A stretch of DNA of 64,000 bases from Salinilacustrithrix sp003476595 (GTDB taxonomy: Bacteria; Actinomycetota; Acidimicrobiia; Acidimicrobiales; Salinilacustritrichaceae), in assembly GCA_963972525.1 (NCBI GenBank), contig CAXAUZ010000019.1, positions 9,902-73,901 of the forward strand, given 5' to 3'. The position numbers were made by a program, and so were the translations under genes. Under the pieces are notes generated by a model that did no database searches, had not been told where the DNA came from, and worked only from the letters and a program-made list of their open reading frames with translations. Below are positions 37,863 through 45,729 of the stretch, piece after piece. Positions within the stretch are counted from its first letter, which is position 1. Each line of letters starts with the position of its first letter.

Positions 37863-38855
37863 CTAGGAGTCCGCCGGGACCCGTTCGCCCGTGAGGCGCG
37901 CCGACGGCTCGATGTCGACATCGGCGCCGATCACCGTGAGGTCGAGCAGCTCGGCGCCGGCCCGGACCGTGGCGCCGGACCCGACGATGGAGCGGTGGAC
38001 GCGGGCGCCGGCCTCGACGGTGGCACCGTCGAGGACCACGGCCTCGGTGAGGGTGGCGTCCTCGCCGATGCTGGCGCGGGCTCCGACGACGGAGCGCTCC
38101 ACGTGGGCCGAGTCGGCCACGAAGGCCTCCGGGTGCACGCTGGAGCCCTCGGCCGGGAGGAGGTCGAGGTTGGCCTGGAGGTAGGTCTCGGGGGTGCCGG
38201 CGTCCAGCCAGTAGGCGTTCCCGTCGAGCGCGTAGAGCGAGCCGTCCTCGACGAGGCCGGGGAAGGTCTCGCGCTCGACCGACACCTTGCGGCCGACGGG
38301 GATTCGCCCGAGGACGCTGGGCTCGAGCACGTAGGTGCCGGCGTTGATCGCCTTGCTCGGCGCCTCGTCGGCGGGGGGCTTCTCGATGAAGGCCTCCACC
38401 TGGCCGGCGACGTCGGTGACGACCACCCCGTAGCGGGACGGGTCCTCGACCGTGTGCAGGGCGATGGTGGCCTCGGCGCCGGAGGCGTCGTGGAAGCGGA
38501 TCAGCCGGGTGACGTCGAGGTCGGTGAGGACGTCGCCGTTGACCACGACGAAGCGCTCGTCGATGCCGGCCTCACCCGCGGCGAAGCGGATGGCGCCGGC
38601 GGTGTCGAGGGGCTCGTCCTCGACGGCGTAGTGCAGCTCCACGCCGGCGCAGGTGCCGTCGGGGTAGGCGTCGAGGAAGGTGTCGGGCTTGTAGCCGAGC
38701 GACAGCACCGCCTCGGTCACGCCGTGCTGGGCCAGGTGCCCGACGACCCGCTCGACCATCGGCACGTGACCGACGGGCAGCAGGTTCTTGGGCGTGGTCA
38801 GGGTGAGGGGGCGGAGGCGGGTGCCGAAGCCACCGACCAGGATGACGGCCTTCAC
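37863..38855 (-). CDS. NDP-sugar pyrophosphorylase, mannose-1-phosphate guanylyltransferase-like
   Basis: 330 residues. The nucleotidyltransferase loop is ILVGGFGTRLRPLT followed by PKNLLPVGHVPMVERV. The metal Asp is in VVVNGDVLTDLD, with EKPPADEAPSKAINAGTY further on. The C-terminal ~90 residues are left-handed beta-helix repeats (SVVGARASIGEDATL), as in GMPP-type enzymes. It most likely makes GDP-mannose from GTP and mannose-1-P, closing the path from the mutase at 12431 to gmd at 33549. Glucose-1-phosphate specificity cannot be excluded. ATGA overlap with the upstream gene. Confidence 0.88.
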   Translation of the reverse strand: MKAVILVGGFGTRLRPLTLTTPKNLLPVGHVPMVERVVGHLAQHGVTEAVLSLGYKPDTFLDAYPDGTCAGVELHYAVEDEPLDTAGAIRFAAGEAGIDERFVVVNGDVLTDLDVTRLIRFHDASGAEATIALHTVEDPSRYGVVVTDVAGQVEAFIEKPPADEAPSKAINAGTYVLEPSVLGRIPVGRKVSVERETFPGLVEDGSLYALDGNAYWLDAGTPETYLQANLDLLPAEGSSVHPEAFVADSAHVERSVVGARASIGEDATLTEAVVLDGATVEAGARVHRSIVGSGATVRAGAELLDLTVIGADVDIEPSARLTGERVPADS

Positions 38856-39712
38856 GAGCCGTCGTCGGCCGTGGTGGGGGTCGACGAGGTGGTCGACTCG
38901 TCCGCACCCTCCTCCTCGGTGGTCTCCTCGGTCTGGTCACCCTCGGCGGGCTCGTCCTCGCCGGCCGGCTCGCCGAAGTCCTCGTCGAGCTCGGCATCGT
39001 CGGGGATGTCCTCGGGATCGACGCCGAGGTCGGAGCCGACGCCGGCCAGGTCGTCGAGGCTCGGCGGCGCAGGCAGCTCCGCGCCCTCGGGCGCGAAGGC
39101 GATCGTGTAGGCCATGCCGTCGTCGTCGAAGCGGATCGAGCCGAAGTCCTCGGTGACGACGCGGTCGGGGGCCTCGCCCTCGGAGGCAGCGAACGCGGAG
39201 TCCCACACGGCCACCTGCACGATCGGGTCGCCATCGACCCCGTCGCAGGAGTCCTCACCCTCGACGTAGGTCTCGCCGCCGGGCACGCCGAGGCGGTCCT
39301 CGCTGAGCTCGTCGCCGCCGCCGAGCACGGCGCCGGCGTCGGTGAACCAGTTCACGAGGGTGGCGTTCTCGCCGGCGCGGGCCGGGGAGAACGGGTGCAC
39401 GTGGATCAGGCCGTCACCGTGGGTGTGGTTGCCGCCGTTCTGCGGGGCGGTGAACTCCGGGAGATCGGGGACGAAGGTGTCGCAGACGTAGATGCCGTAG
39501 GCGGAGTGCCAGTGGTCCTCGAAGGCCAGCGGCGCCTCGAGGGCCTCGGCGGTGCGCTCCTCGCGTGCGTACACGACCAGCAGCGTGCCCAGGATCACCA
39601 CGGCGGCCAGCGCCGCCGGGAAGATGATGTTCCGCTCGCCCGCAGCGCGAGCGCGGCCGCCACCGGCCTTCGCGGCCCGTGCAACCTTCTTGTTGGAGGA
39701 GGCCTTGCCCAT
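38852..39712 (-). CDS. Membrane-anchored His-rich protein of unknown function
   Basis: 286 residues. A basic N-terminus is followed by one membrane helix (NIIFPAALAAVVILGTLLVV) and an extracytoplasmic domain. That domain has a conserved-looking His cluster (EDHWHSAYGIYVCD, then NHTHGDGLIHVHPF) that could bind a metal, and a C-terminal ~60-residue acidic/Ser/Thr tail of low complexity. I do not recognise a named family. TAACGT ends 9 nt before the ATG. It overlaps the pyrophosphorylase gene, so a link to glycan export or attachment is possible. Confidence 0.75.
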   Translation of the reverse strand: MGKASSNKKVARAAKAGGGRARAAGERNIIFPAALAAVVILGTLLVVYAREERTAEALEAPLAFEDHWHSAYGIYVCDTFVPDLPEFTAPQNGGNHTHGDGLIHVHPFSPARAGENATLVNWFTDAGAVLGGGDELSEDRLGVPGGETYVEGEDSCDGVDGDPIVQVAVWDSAFAASEGEAPDRVVTEDFGSIRFDDDGMAYTIAFAPEGAELPAPPSLDDLAGVGSDLGVDPEDIPDDAELDEDFGEPAGEDEPAEGDQTEETTEEEGADESTTSSTPTTADDGS

Positions 39713-39721
39713 AGCGAAACG

Positions 39722-39727
39722 ACGTTA
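39722..39727 (-). promoter_or_regulatory. -10 box TAACGT of the His-rich protein, sharing its TAA with a stop codon
   Basis: 39725-39727 is the TAA stop of the GT4 gene upstream. The box ends 9 nt before the ATG at 39712. Confidence 0.5.
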
Positions 39728-40858
39728 CAGGGCAGCTGTCACCGAGCGGTAAGCGAGGAGGAGGCCCTCGGCGGTCCGCCGGGCGGTGTAGGCCCGGGCC
39801 CGCTCCAGCCCGGCCTCGACCATCGAGCGCCGCCACTCGGGGTCGTCGAGCACCCGATGGACCTCCACGGCCAGCTGGGCGTCGTCCCCGTGGGGGATGA
39901 CGGCGCCGGCATCGGCGACCAGCTCGGGCGCGGCACCGGCGTCGGCCACCACGACCGGCACGCCGCACGCCATCGCCTCGAGGACGGGGTGGGCGAAGCT
40001 GCCGTAGACGGCCGGGTACACCACGACGGCCGCGTGCTCGAAGAGCGCGGCGCGGACGGCTTCGGACACCCCGTCGAGTCGGACGACCCGCTCCTCGAGG
40101 TGCAGCTCCTGGATCGCCTCCTGGACCTGGCGCTCGGCCGGGCCCTCACCGCCGATCAGGACGAGCGTGGTCTCCTTGTGGCGCGCCGCCAGGTGGCGCA
40201 TGGCGCGCACCGCGACCAGGTGCTCCTCCTGGGGCTTGGTGCTCGCCGGCAGCAGCACGATCTGGCCGATGATCCCGCGACGGGCGCGGACGTTCTCGAT
40301 CGGCGCCGCCTCGCCGTGGGGTGGCAGCGGCCACGGGACGACCGAGATCCGCGACTCGTCCGCGTGCAGGGTCTGCACCAGCCGGTCCCGGACGAACGCC
40401 GACGGCACGATCACCGCTGCGGCCTGGGCGACGGCGCGCGGGACCATGCGGCGGTGGTAGAGGACTCGGAGCCAACCCACGCCACGGGGGCGCTCGAGCG
40501 GCGTGAGGTCGTGCACGGACAGGATGCGGGGCAGGTCGACCGAGCCCGGCGCGGTGCCGCCGGCATCGTGGAGGAGGTCGAGCCCGGCCCTGCGCACCGC
40601 CAGGCGCAGCCAGCTGTGCTCCGCGGCCACCCGCACCGTCGCCGATGCCGGCGGGAACGGGAAGGTGTGGGTCTCGAAGGCGGCGGCCAGCGCGGGGCGC
40701 GCCTTGATCAGGGACCGGGAGGCGAACAGCACGATCTCGACGTCGTCGGGCGGGTCGGCCCCGACGGCCGTGAGCGAGTCGAGCAGGGCGTGGTCGGCGT
40801 GGTGGAGCTCGGCCGGATCGATCCGGCTGAGGTTCACGCCGACGCGCAACCGGGTCAT
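39725..40858 (-). CDS. GT4-family glycosyltransferase
   Basis: 377 residues, GT-B. The N-terminal half has LSVHDLTPLERPRGV and VIVPSAFVRDRL. The C-terminal half has IVLLPASTKPQEEHL and VRLDGVSEAVRAALFEHA, while the usual EGFGLPVLE motif reads GSFAHPVLE: the first Glu is replaced, the second kept. That change at the EX7E site is unusual and may alter donor use. It starts with an ATGA overlap behind the next GT4 gene. Confidence 0.85.
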   Translation of the reverse strand: MTRLRVGVNLSRIDPAELHHADHALLDSLTAVGADPPDDVEIVLFASRSLIKARPALAAAFETHTFPFPPASATVRVAAEHSWLRLAVRRAGLDLLHDAGGTAPGSVDLPRILSVHDLTPLERPRGVGWLRVLYHRRMVPRAVAQAAAVIVPSAFVRDRLVQTLHADESRISVVPWPLPPHGEAAPIENVRARRGIIGQIVLLPASTKPQEEHLVAVRAMRHLAARHKETTLVLIGGEGPAERQVQEAIQELHLEERVVRLDGVSEAVRAALFEHAAVVVYPAVYGSFAHPVLEAMACGVPVVVADAGAAPELVADAGAVIPHGDDAQLAVEVHRVLDDPEWRRSMVEAGLERARAYTARRTAEGLLLAYRSVTAAL

Positions 40859-41943
40859 CCGAGCACCTCCTGGTAGCCGGCGACGGCCAGCTCGGCGGCT
40901 CGCGCCCACGTGCGCTCACCGGCTCGGGCCGAGCCGGCATCGATCAGGCGGGCGCGCAGGTCGGCGTCGTCGAGCACGTCGGCGAGCGCCCCGGCGATGG
41001 CGTCCACGTCGAGGGGGTCGACGGTGAGCGCCGCGCCGCCGACGGCCAGCTCCGCGGTCGAGGTCCCGGCCGAGGTCACGACCGGGCATCCCAGGGCCAT
41101 GGACTCGAGCACCGGCAGCCCGAAGCCCTCGAACAGGCTCGGGTAGCACGACGCGACCGCGCCGCGGTACAGGGCATCACGGGTCCGGAGATCCACGAAC
41201 CCTGTCATCGTCACGTTCCGTGCCGAAGTTGACAGATCTCTCTCGTCGCCCCAGCCGCCGGGCCCGATCAGCACCAGCTCGACGTCGTCGCGGGCGAGCC
41301 GATCCCAGGCCTGCAGCAGGCGGCGCAGGTTCTTGCGGGGCTCGAGCGTGCCCACGCAGACCACGTAGCGATCCGGCAGCCGGAAGCGGGCGGTGGCCTC
41401 GGCGACGTCGTCGTCGCTGGGGTCGGTGACGGTGCACCCCCACGGCACGAGCCGAAGCCGGTCGCGCCCGATGCCGGCCGCCACGCAGTCCTCGAGGGTG
41501 GCCTGCGACGGCACCTGCACCTGCGCGGCGTGCGCCCGCGTGAGGTCGAGCGCTCGGTGGAAGAACCGCCGACCCTGGCGGCTGAACAGCTCCGGGTAGT
41601 GGACGAAGGCGAGGTCGTGGACCGTCACCACCAGCGGGGCCGCCGTCGCGGGGATGGCCCCGCCGACGGCGTGACAGAGGTCGACCGGCCCGGTCGACCG
41701 TTCGATCCGGGGACGGCGGAGCGCGTGCCACGTCTCCTGGAGGAGGCGCCGGGGCAACGGCAGGTGGTGGACCGGGACCGGGGGCAGCCAGGCCGGCGGC
41801 GGGGGCTCGCGGTGGCGGGCCGCGACGCCCACCACGTCGACGTCCGGGCGCGCATCCAGCGCGGCGGCCAGGTCGATCATGGTGCGCGCCGTCCCACCCG
41901 GCACCTCGGCCCAGCACTGCTCCAGGGGGATCGCCACGCGCAT
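40855..41943 (-). CDS. GT4-family glycosyltransferase
   Basis: 362 residues. Motifs are VVTVHDLAFVHYPELF, RYVVCVGTLEPRKNLRRLL, and the EX7E motif EGFGLPVLE followed by ALGCPVVTS. Codons around 41175-41245 (AGA, TCA, ACT, ACA, GAT) are less GC-rich than the rest of the gene. The ATG at 41943 has near-consensus GAGACT 7 nt upstream and is only 38 bp from the start of the divergent GT4. Sugar donor unknown; probably GDP- or dTDP-sugar made in this window. Confidence 0.9.
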   Translation of the reverse strand: MRVAIPLEQCWAEVPGGTARTMIDLAAALDARPDVDVVGVAARHREPPPPAWLPPVPVHHLPLPRRLLQETWHALRRPRIERSTGPVDLCHAVGGAIPATAAPLVVTVHDLAFVHYPELFSRQGRRFFHRALDLTRAHAAQVQVPSQATLEDCVAAGIGRDRLRLVPWGCTVTDPSDDDVAEATARFRLPDRYVVCVGTLEPRKNLRRLLQAWDRLARDDVELVLIGPGGWGDERDLSTSARNVTMTGFVDLRTRDALYRGAVASCYPSLFEGFGLPVLESMALGCPVVTSAGTSTAELAVGGAALTVDPLDVDAIAGALADVLDDADLRARLIDAGSARAGERTWARAAELAVAGYQEVLG

Positions 41944-41966
41944 CGGGACGAGTCTCGCACCCGACC

Positions 41967-41972
41967 TACACT
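41967..41972 (+). promoter_or_regulatory. -10 box TACACT of the GT4 at 41982
   Basis: Ends 9 nt before the ATG; the divergent GT4 has GAGACT at 41951-41956 on the other strand, so the two promoters sit back to back within 38 bp. Confidence 0.5.
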
Positions 41973-41981
41973 CCGTCGCCC

Positions 41982-43061
41982 ATGCGCGTCCTGCTCGACG
42001 CCCGGCCGCTGCCGGGCCACCGCCTGGGCGTGGCCCAGTACGTGCTGCGCCTCGCCGAGCACGCGGCCCGCCAGGTCGACCTCGAGGTGCTGGCCAAGGC
42101 CAGCGACGAGGCGGACTTCCCGCCACCCGTGCACGTGTCGCGCGACCTGCCCCGACCGCTGCGCCTCGCGGTGGAGCTGGCCGTGGACGGGTGGCGGGTG
42201 AACCGGCTGGCCCCCGACGTCTTCCACGGCGTCCACTACACGTTGCCGCGGGGCCTCCGGGTACCGGCGACCGTGACCTTCCACGACGCCACCATGCTGA
42301 CCATGCCCGAGGTGCACGAGACCAGCAAGCGGCTGTTCTTCCAGCGGGCCATCCCGGCCGGCATCGCCCGGGCCGACCAGGTCATCTGCGTCTCCGAGTC
42401 CGCCCGCCAGGGCGCCATCGAGCACGCCGGCGCCGACCCGGCTCGCACGCACACCGTCCCCCTCGCCGTGGACCACGACCGCTACCGCCCGGCCGACGGC
42501 GACCGGCCGGCCGAGGTGCGAGCGATCTGCGACGGCCCGTACCTGCTGTGGGTCGGCGCCCTCGAGCCCCGCAAGGACGTGCCGACGCTCATCCGGGCCT
42601 TCGAGCTGCTCGCCGGGGAGGTCCCCCACCACCTCGTGCTCGTCGGCCCCGACGCCTGGGGCGCGGAGGCCATCACCGACCGCATCGCCGCCTCCCCCGT
42701 GCGGGATCGCATCGTGCGCACGGGATGGGTCAGCGAGGACACCAAGGCCGACCTGTACCGCCACGCCGACGCCTTCGCCTACCCGTCGCTGGCCGAGGGC
42801 TTCGGCCTCCCGGTGCTCGAGGCGATGGCCTGCGGCACGCCCACCGTCACCACGACCGGCTCGGCGCCCGAGGAGGTCGCCGGCGACGCCGCGCTGACGG
42901 TCGCGCCGGGCGACGCGGAGGCGCTTGCGGCCGCCATCGGGCGCGCCCTCGGCGAGGAGTCGACCCGCCTGCGCGTGGACGGACCGGCTCGCGCCGCCCG
43001 CTACACCTGGGCGGACACGGCGGCTCGGACCGTCGAGGTCTGGAGGCGCGCGTGCGCGTGA
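41982..43061 (+). CDS. GT4-family glycosyltransferase
   Basis: 359 residues. RVLLDARPLPGHRLGVAQYV begins the GT-B fold; ATVTFHDATMLTMPEV, YLLWVGALEPRKDVPTL, RTGWVSEDTKADLY and the EX7E motif EGFGLPVLE with ACGTPTVTT follow. Likely a rhamnosyl- or mannosyltransferase of the same surface polymer as its neighbours, by context only. Coupled to the following GT2 gene by overlap. Confidence 0.9.
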   Translation: MRVLLDARPLPGHRLGVAQYVLRLAEHAARQVDLEVLAKASDEADFPPPVHVSRDLPRPLRLAVELAVDGWRVNRLAPDVFHGVHYTLPRGLRVPATVTFHDATMLTMPEVHETSKRLFFQRAIPAGIARADQVICVSESARQGAIEHAGADPARTHTVPLAVDHDRYRPADGDRPAEVRAICDGPYLLWVGALEPRKDVPTLIRAFELLAGEVPHHLVLVGPDAWGAEAITDRIAASPVRDRIVRTGWVSEDTKADLYRHADAFAYPSLAEGFGLPVLEAMACGTPTVTTTGSAPEEVAGDAALTVAPGDAEALAAAIGRALGEESTRLRVDGPARAARYTWADTAARTVEVWRRACA

Positions 43062-43933
43062 CCGCCATCATCGTCAACTACAACTCCGCGCCCGACATCT
43101 TCGAGTGCCTCGACTCGCTGCGGGCGAGCGACCACCCCGTCGAGCTGGTGGTGGTCGACAACGCGTCGAGCGACGGCAGCGTCGACCAGCTCGCCGCGCT
43201 GGACGACGTGCGCCTGGTCCGATCCGCCCGCAACGTCGGCTTCGGTGGCGGCGTGAACCTCGGTGTGCGCACCGTGGACCCCGACGGGGCCGTCCTGCTC
43301 GTGAACCCCGACGCCACCCTGGCCCCCGACGCGGTGTCCCATCTGGTCGCCACGCTCGAGGCCCACCCCCTCGCCGCCGCGGTCGGTCCGCTCGTCGCGA
43401 ACCCGGACGGGACGGTGCAGCCCTCGAAGCGGATCTTCCCGAGCTGGACCCAGGCGGCCATGCACTCGACCATCGGGGTGTTCTGGCCCGGGAACCCCGG
43501 CACGCGGGCCTACGTCTGCGCGGATGCTCCCGAGGATCGGCCCAGCCCGGTCGGCTGGCTGTCGGCCTCGGTGCTGCTCATCCGGGCCGATGCGTTCCGG
43601 GACGTCGGCATGTTCGACGAGCGCTTCTTCTTCTACGTCGAGGACCTCGACCTGTGCCGCCGCTTCGCCGACGCCGGCAAGGAGCTGTGGTTCGAGCCCC
43701 GGGCCGAGGCGGTGCACGCCTGGGGCGGCAGCACCCGCAAGCCGACCAAGCAGCTGTGGCAGCACCACACCAACCTGTTCCGCTACGTGCGCAAGCACAC
43801 GCACGGCTGGCGGTCGGCGAAGCTGCCGATCGTCGCGCTCGGCCTGTCCGCCCGGTTCGCGCTGCTCTTCGCCCGCATGAAGCTGCTGCGCCGACGGCTC
43901 CCCGCGCACTCCGGGCACGCCCGCAAGGGCTGA
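43058..43933 (+). CDS. GT2-family glycosyltransferase (rhamnosyltransferase-like)
   Basis: 291 residues. TAIIVNYNSAPDIFECLDSL, VVVDNASSDGSVDQL, NVGFGGGVNLG and the DxD-like VNPDATLAPD are the donor site; SVLLIRADAFRDVGMFDERF with YVEDLDLCRR is the acceptor site (ED motif). This pattern is shared with WbbL/GlfT-type rhamnosyltransferases. The C-terminus has basic helices for membrane contact. I take the GTG that gives a GTGA overlap with the GT4 stop; GTG 43052 is an alternative two codons earlier. Confidence 0.9.
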   Translation: MTAIIVNYNSAPDIFECLDSLRASDHPVELVVVDNASSDGSVDQLAALDDVRLVRSARNVGFGGGVNLGVRTVDPDGAVLLVNPDATLAPDAVSHLVATLEAHPLAAAVGPLVANPDGTVQPSKRIFPSWTQAAMHSTIGVFWPGNPGTRAYVCADAPEDRPSPVGWLSASVLLIRADAFRDVGMFDERFFFYVEDLDLCRRFADAGKELWFEPRAEAVHAWGGSTRKPTKQLWQHHTNLFRYVRKHTHGWRSAKLPIVALGLSARFALLFARMKLLRRRLPAHSGHARKG

Positions 43934-43939
43934 CGCGAT

Positions 43940-43977
43940 CCGTGGCCGCCGCCAGCGCGTTCTGGCAGCGACCACGG
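43940..43977. terminator. 16-bp hairpin between convergent genes, with repeated sequence block
   Basis: CCGTGGCCGCCGCCAG (43940-43955) faces CTGGCAGCGACCACGG (43962-43977), loop 6 nt. The two mismatches are C-A on the plus transcript but G-U wobbles on the minus transcript, so it is stronger for the crotonase gene. Bases 43959-43980 repeat 23869-23890 with one change. Confidence 0.55.
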
Positions 43978-43992
43978 AACAGCGGCGGTGCG

Positions 43993-44745
43993 CTACTCGC
44001 CGGACCAGTTGGGCTGGCGCTTCTCGGCGAAGGCGATCGAACCCTCGATGGAGTCCTTCGAGGAGAAGATCTTGCCGGCGAGGGGACCCTGCTCGGCCCA
44101 GCCCTCCTCCTCGGTGCGACCCGCAGAGTTGCGGATCATCTGCTTCGAGGCGGCGATCGACAGGGGTGCGTTGGCCGCGATCCGCTCGGCCAGCGCGATG
44201 GCCTCGTCGAGCACCTGCTCCTGGGGCACGACCTTGCTGACCAGGCCGTACTGCTTGGCCTCCTCGGCGCTGATCGGGTCACCGGTGAGCGACATCTCCA
44301 TGGCGACGGCGTAGGGCAGACGGCTCGGCAGGCGCACGAGGGCCCCGCCGGCGGCCAGCAGGCCCCGCTTGACCTCGGGCACGCCGAAGCTCGAGCCCTC
44401 GGCGGCGACCAGCAGGTCGCACACCAGGGCGAGCTCGAGGCCGCCGGCCAGCACGGGGCCGTGGACGCCGCCGATGAGGGGCTTCTGCCACGGCTGGTTG
44501 TAGATGGCGCCCATCGAGGCGGGCGGGCCCTTGGTGGCGAACTCCTTGAGGTCCATGCCGGCGCAGAAGTTCTTGCCGTTGGCGGTGAGCACACCGGCCG
44601 TGAGCTCGCCGTCGGCGTCGAGCTCCTCGAGCGAGGCCTTGAGGGCGTCGGCCAGCTCGGCGTTGAGCGCGTTGCGCTGGTCGGGGCGGTTCAGGGTCAT
44701 GACCAGGACCCGGCCTCGGCGCTCGGTCAGCAGGACATCGGACAC
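43993..44745 (-). CDS. Enoyl-CoA hydratase/isomerase (crotonase) family protein
   Basis: 250 residues. RPDQRNALNAEL, the first oxyanion-hole segment GKNFCAGMDLKEF, the second GPVLAGGLELALVCDLLVA, and the C-terminal SKQMIRNS are typical. The position of one classical catalytic Glu is occupied (PEVKRGLLAAGGA), so a hydratase or related CoA reaction is plausible. It has a classical ribosome binding site, AAGGAG 8 nt before GTG 44745, and TACCTT at 44784-44789 predicting a leader of about 31 nt. It stands apart from the sugar genes around it. Confidence 0.9.
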   Translation of the reverse strand: MSDVLLTERRGRVLVMTLNRPDQRNALNAELADALKASLEELDADGELTAGVLTANGKNFCAGMDLKEFATKGPPASMGAIYNQPWQKPLIGGVHGPVLAGGLELALVCDLLVAAEGSSFGVPEVKRGLLAAGGALVRLPSRLPYAVAMEMSLTGDPISAEEAKQYGLVSKVVPQEQVLDEAIALAERIAANAPLSIAASKQMIRNSAGRTEEEGWAEQGPLAGKIFSSKDSIEGSIAFAEKRQPNWSGE

Positions 44746-44767
44746 GTGGGGTGCTCCTTCAGGAGTC

Positions 44768-44783
44768 GGCAACGGACGTTGCC
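44768..44783 (-). terminator. Short hairpin after the uxs gene
   Basis: GGCAAC and GTTGCC (6 bp, 4-nt loop) lie 13 nt after the UXS stop codon and overlap the predicted start of the crotonase transcript. Confidence 0.3.
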
Positions 44784-44796
44784 AAGGTACGCGCCG

Positions 44797-45729
44797 CTAC
44801 ACGAGTCGGGCGAAGTGCTCGATCGTGCGCTGCAGGCCCTCCCGGAGCTCGACCTCCGGCTCCCAGCCGAGCAGCTCCCGCGCCTTGGTGATGTCGGGCT
44901 TGCGCTGGGTCGGGTCGTCCACCGGCAGCGGCTCGTGGACGATCTCCGACGACGAGCCGGTGAGCTCGAGCACGAGCTCGGCCAGCTCCACCATCGTGAA
45001 CTCACCCGGGTTGCCGATGTTGATCGGGCCGATCTGGTCGGAGTCGAGCAGGGCGAGGAACCCGGCGACCTCGTCGTCGACGTAGCAGAACGACCGGCTC
45101 TGGCTGCCGTCGCCGTAGATCGTGATCGGCACGCCCTGCAGCGCCTGCATGATGAAGTTGGAGACCACCCGTCCGTCCTTGGGGCGCATCCGGGGCCCGT
45201 AGGTGTTGAAGATTCGAACGATCCGCACGTCGAGGCCGTGGTGGGAGTGGTACGCCATCGTCATCGCCTCGGCGAAGCGCTTGGCCTCGTCGTAGACGCC
45301 ACGGGGGCCGACCGGGTTCACGTGCCCCCAGTACTCCTCGGTCTGGGGGTGGACCTGCGGGTCGCCGTAGACCTCCGAGGTGGAGGCGAGGAAGAACGTG
45401 GCGCCCTTCTCCTTGGCCAGGCCCAGGCCGTTGTGCGTGCCGAGGGATCCGACCTTCAGGGTCTGGATCGGCATCTCCAGGTAGTCCTTGGGCGACGCCG
45501 GCGAGGCGAAGTGCAGCACCGCGTCCACGTCTCCCGGGACCCAGATGAACTTCGAGACGTCGTGCTCGGCGAAGGTGAACCCGGGGGTGCCGAACAGGTG
45601 CTCGATGTTGGCGACGCTGCCGGTGATCAGGTTGTCGAGGACCACGACCTCGTCGCCGCGTGCCAGCAGCCGGTCGCAGATGTGGGAGCCGAGGAAGCCG
45701 GCGCCGCCGGTGACGACGATGCGGGCCAC
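44797..45729 (-). CDS. UDP-glucuronate decarboxylase (UDP-xylose synthase)
   Basis: 310 residues. TGGAGFLGSHICDRLL binds NAD; HFASPASPKDYLEMPIQTLK, STSEVYGDPQVHPQ and the hallmark VNPVGPRGVYDEAKR (YxxxK) are those of UXS enzymes, which make UDP-xylose from UDP-glucuronate. The neighbour upstream (ugd) makes UDP-glucuronate, and the stop of ugd is directly followed by this GTG (TGAGTG). Last gene of the rml-ugd-uxs operon. Confidence 0.93.
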   Translation of the reverse strand: MARIVVTGGAGFLGSHICDRLLARGDEVVVLDNLITGSVANIEHLFGTPGFTFAEHDVSKFIWVPGDVDAVLHFASPASPKDYLEMPIQTLKVGSLGTHNGLGLAKEKGATFFLASTSEVYGDPQVHPQTEEYWGHVNPVGPRGVYDEAKRFAEAMTMAYHSHHGLDVRIVRIFNTYGPRMRPKDGRVVSNFIMQALQGVPITIYGDGSQSRSFCYVDDEVAGFLALLDSDQIGPINIGNPGEFTMVELAELVLELTGSSSEIVHEPLPVDDPTQRKPDITKARELLGWEPEVELREGLQRTIEHFARLV

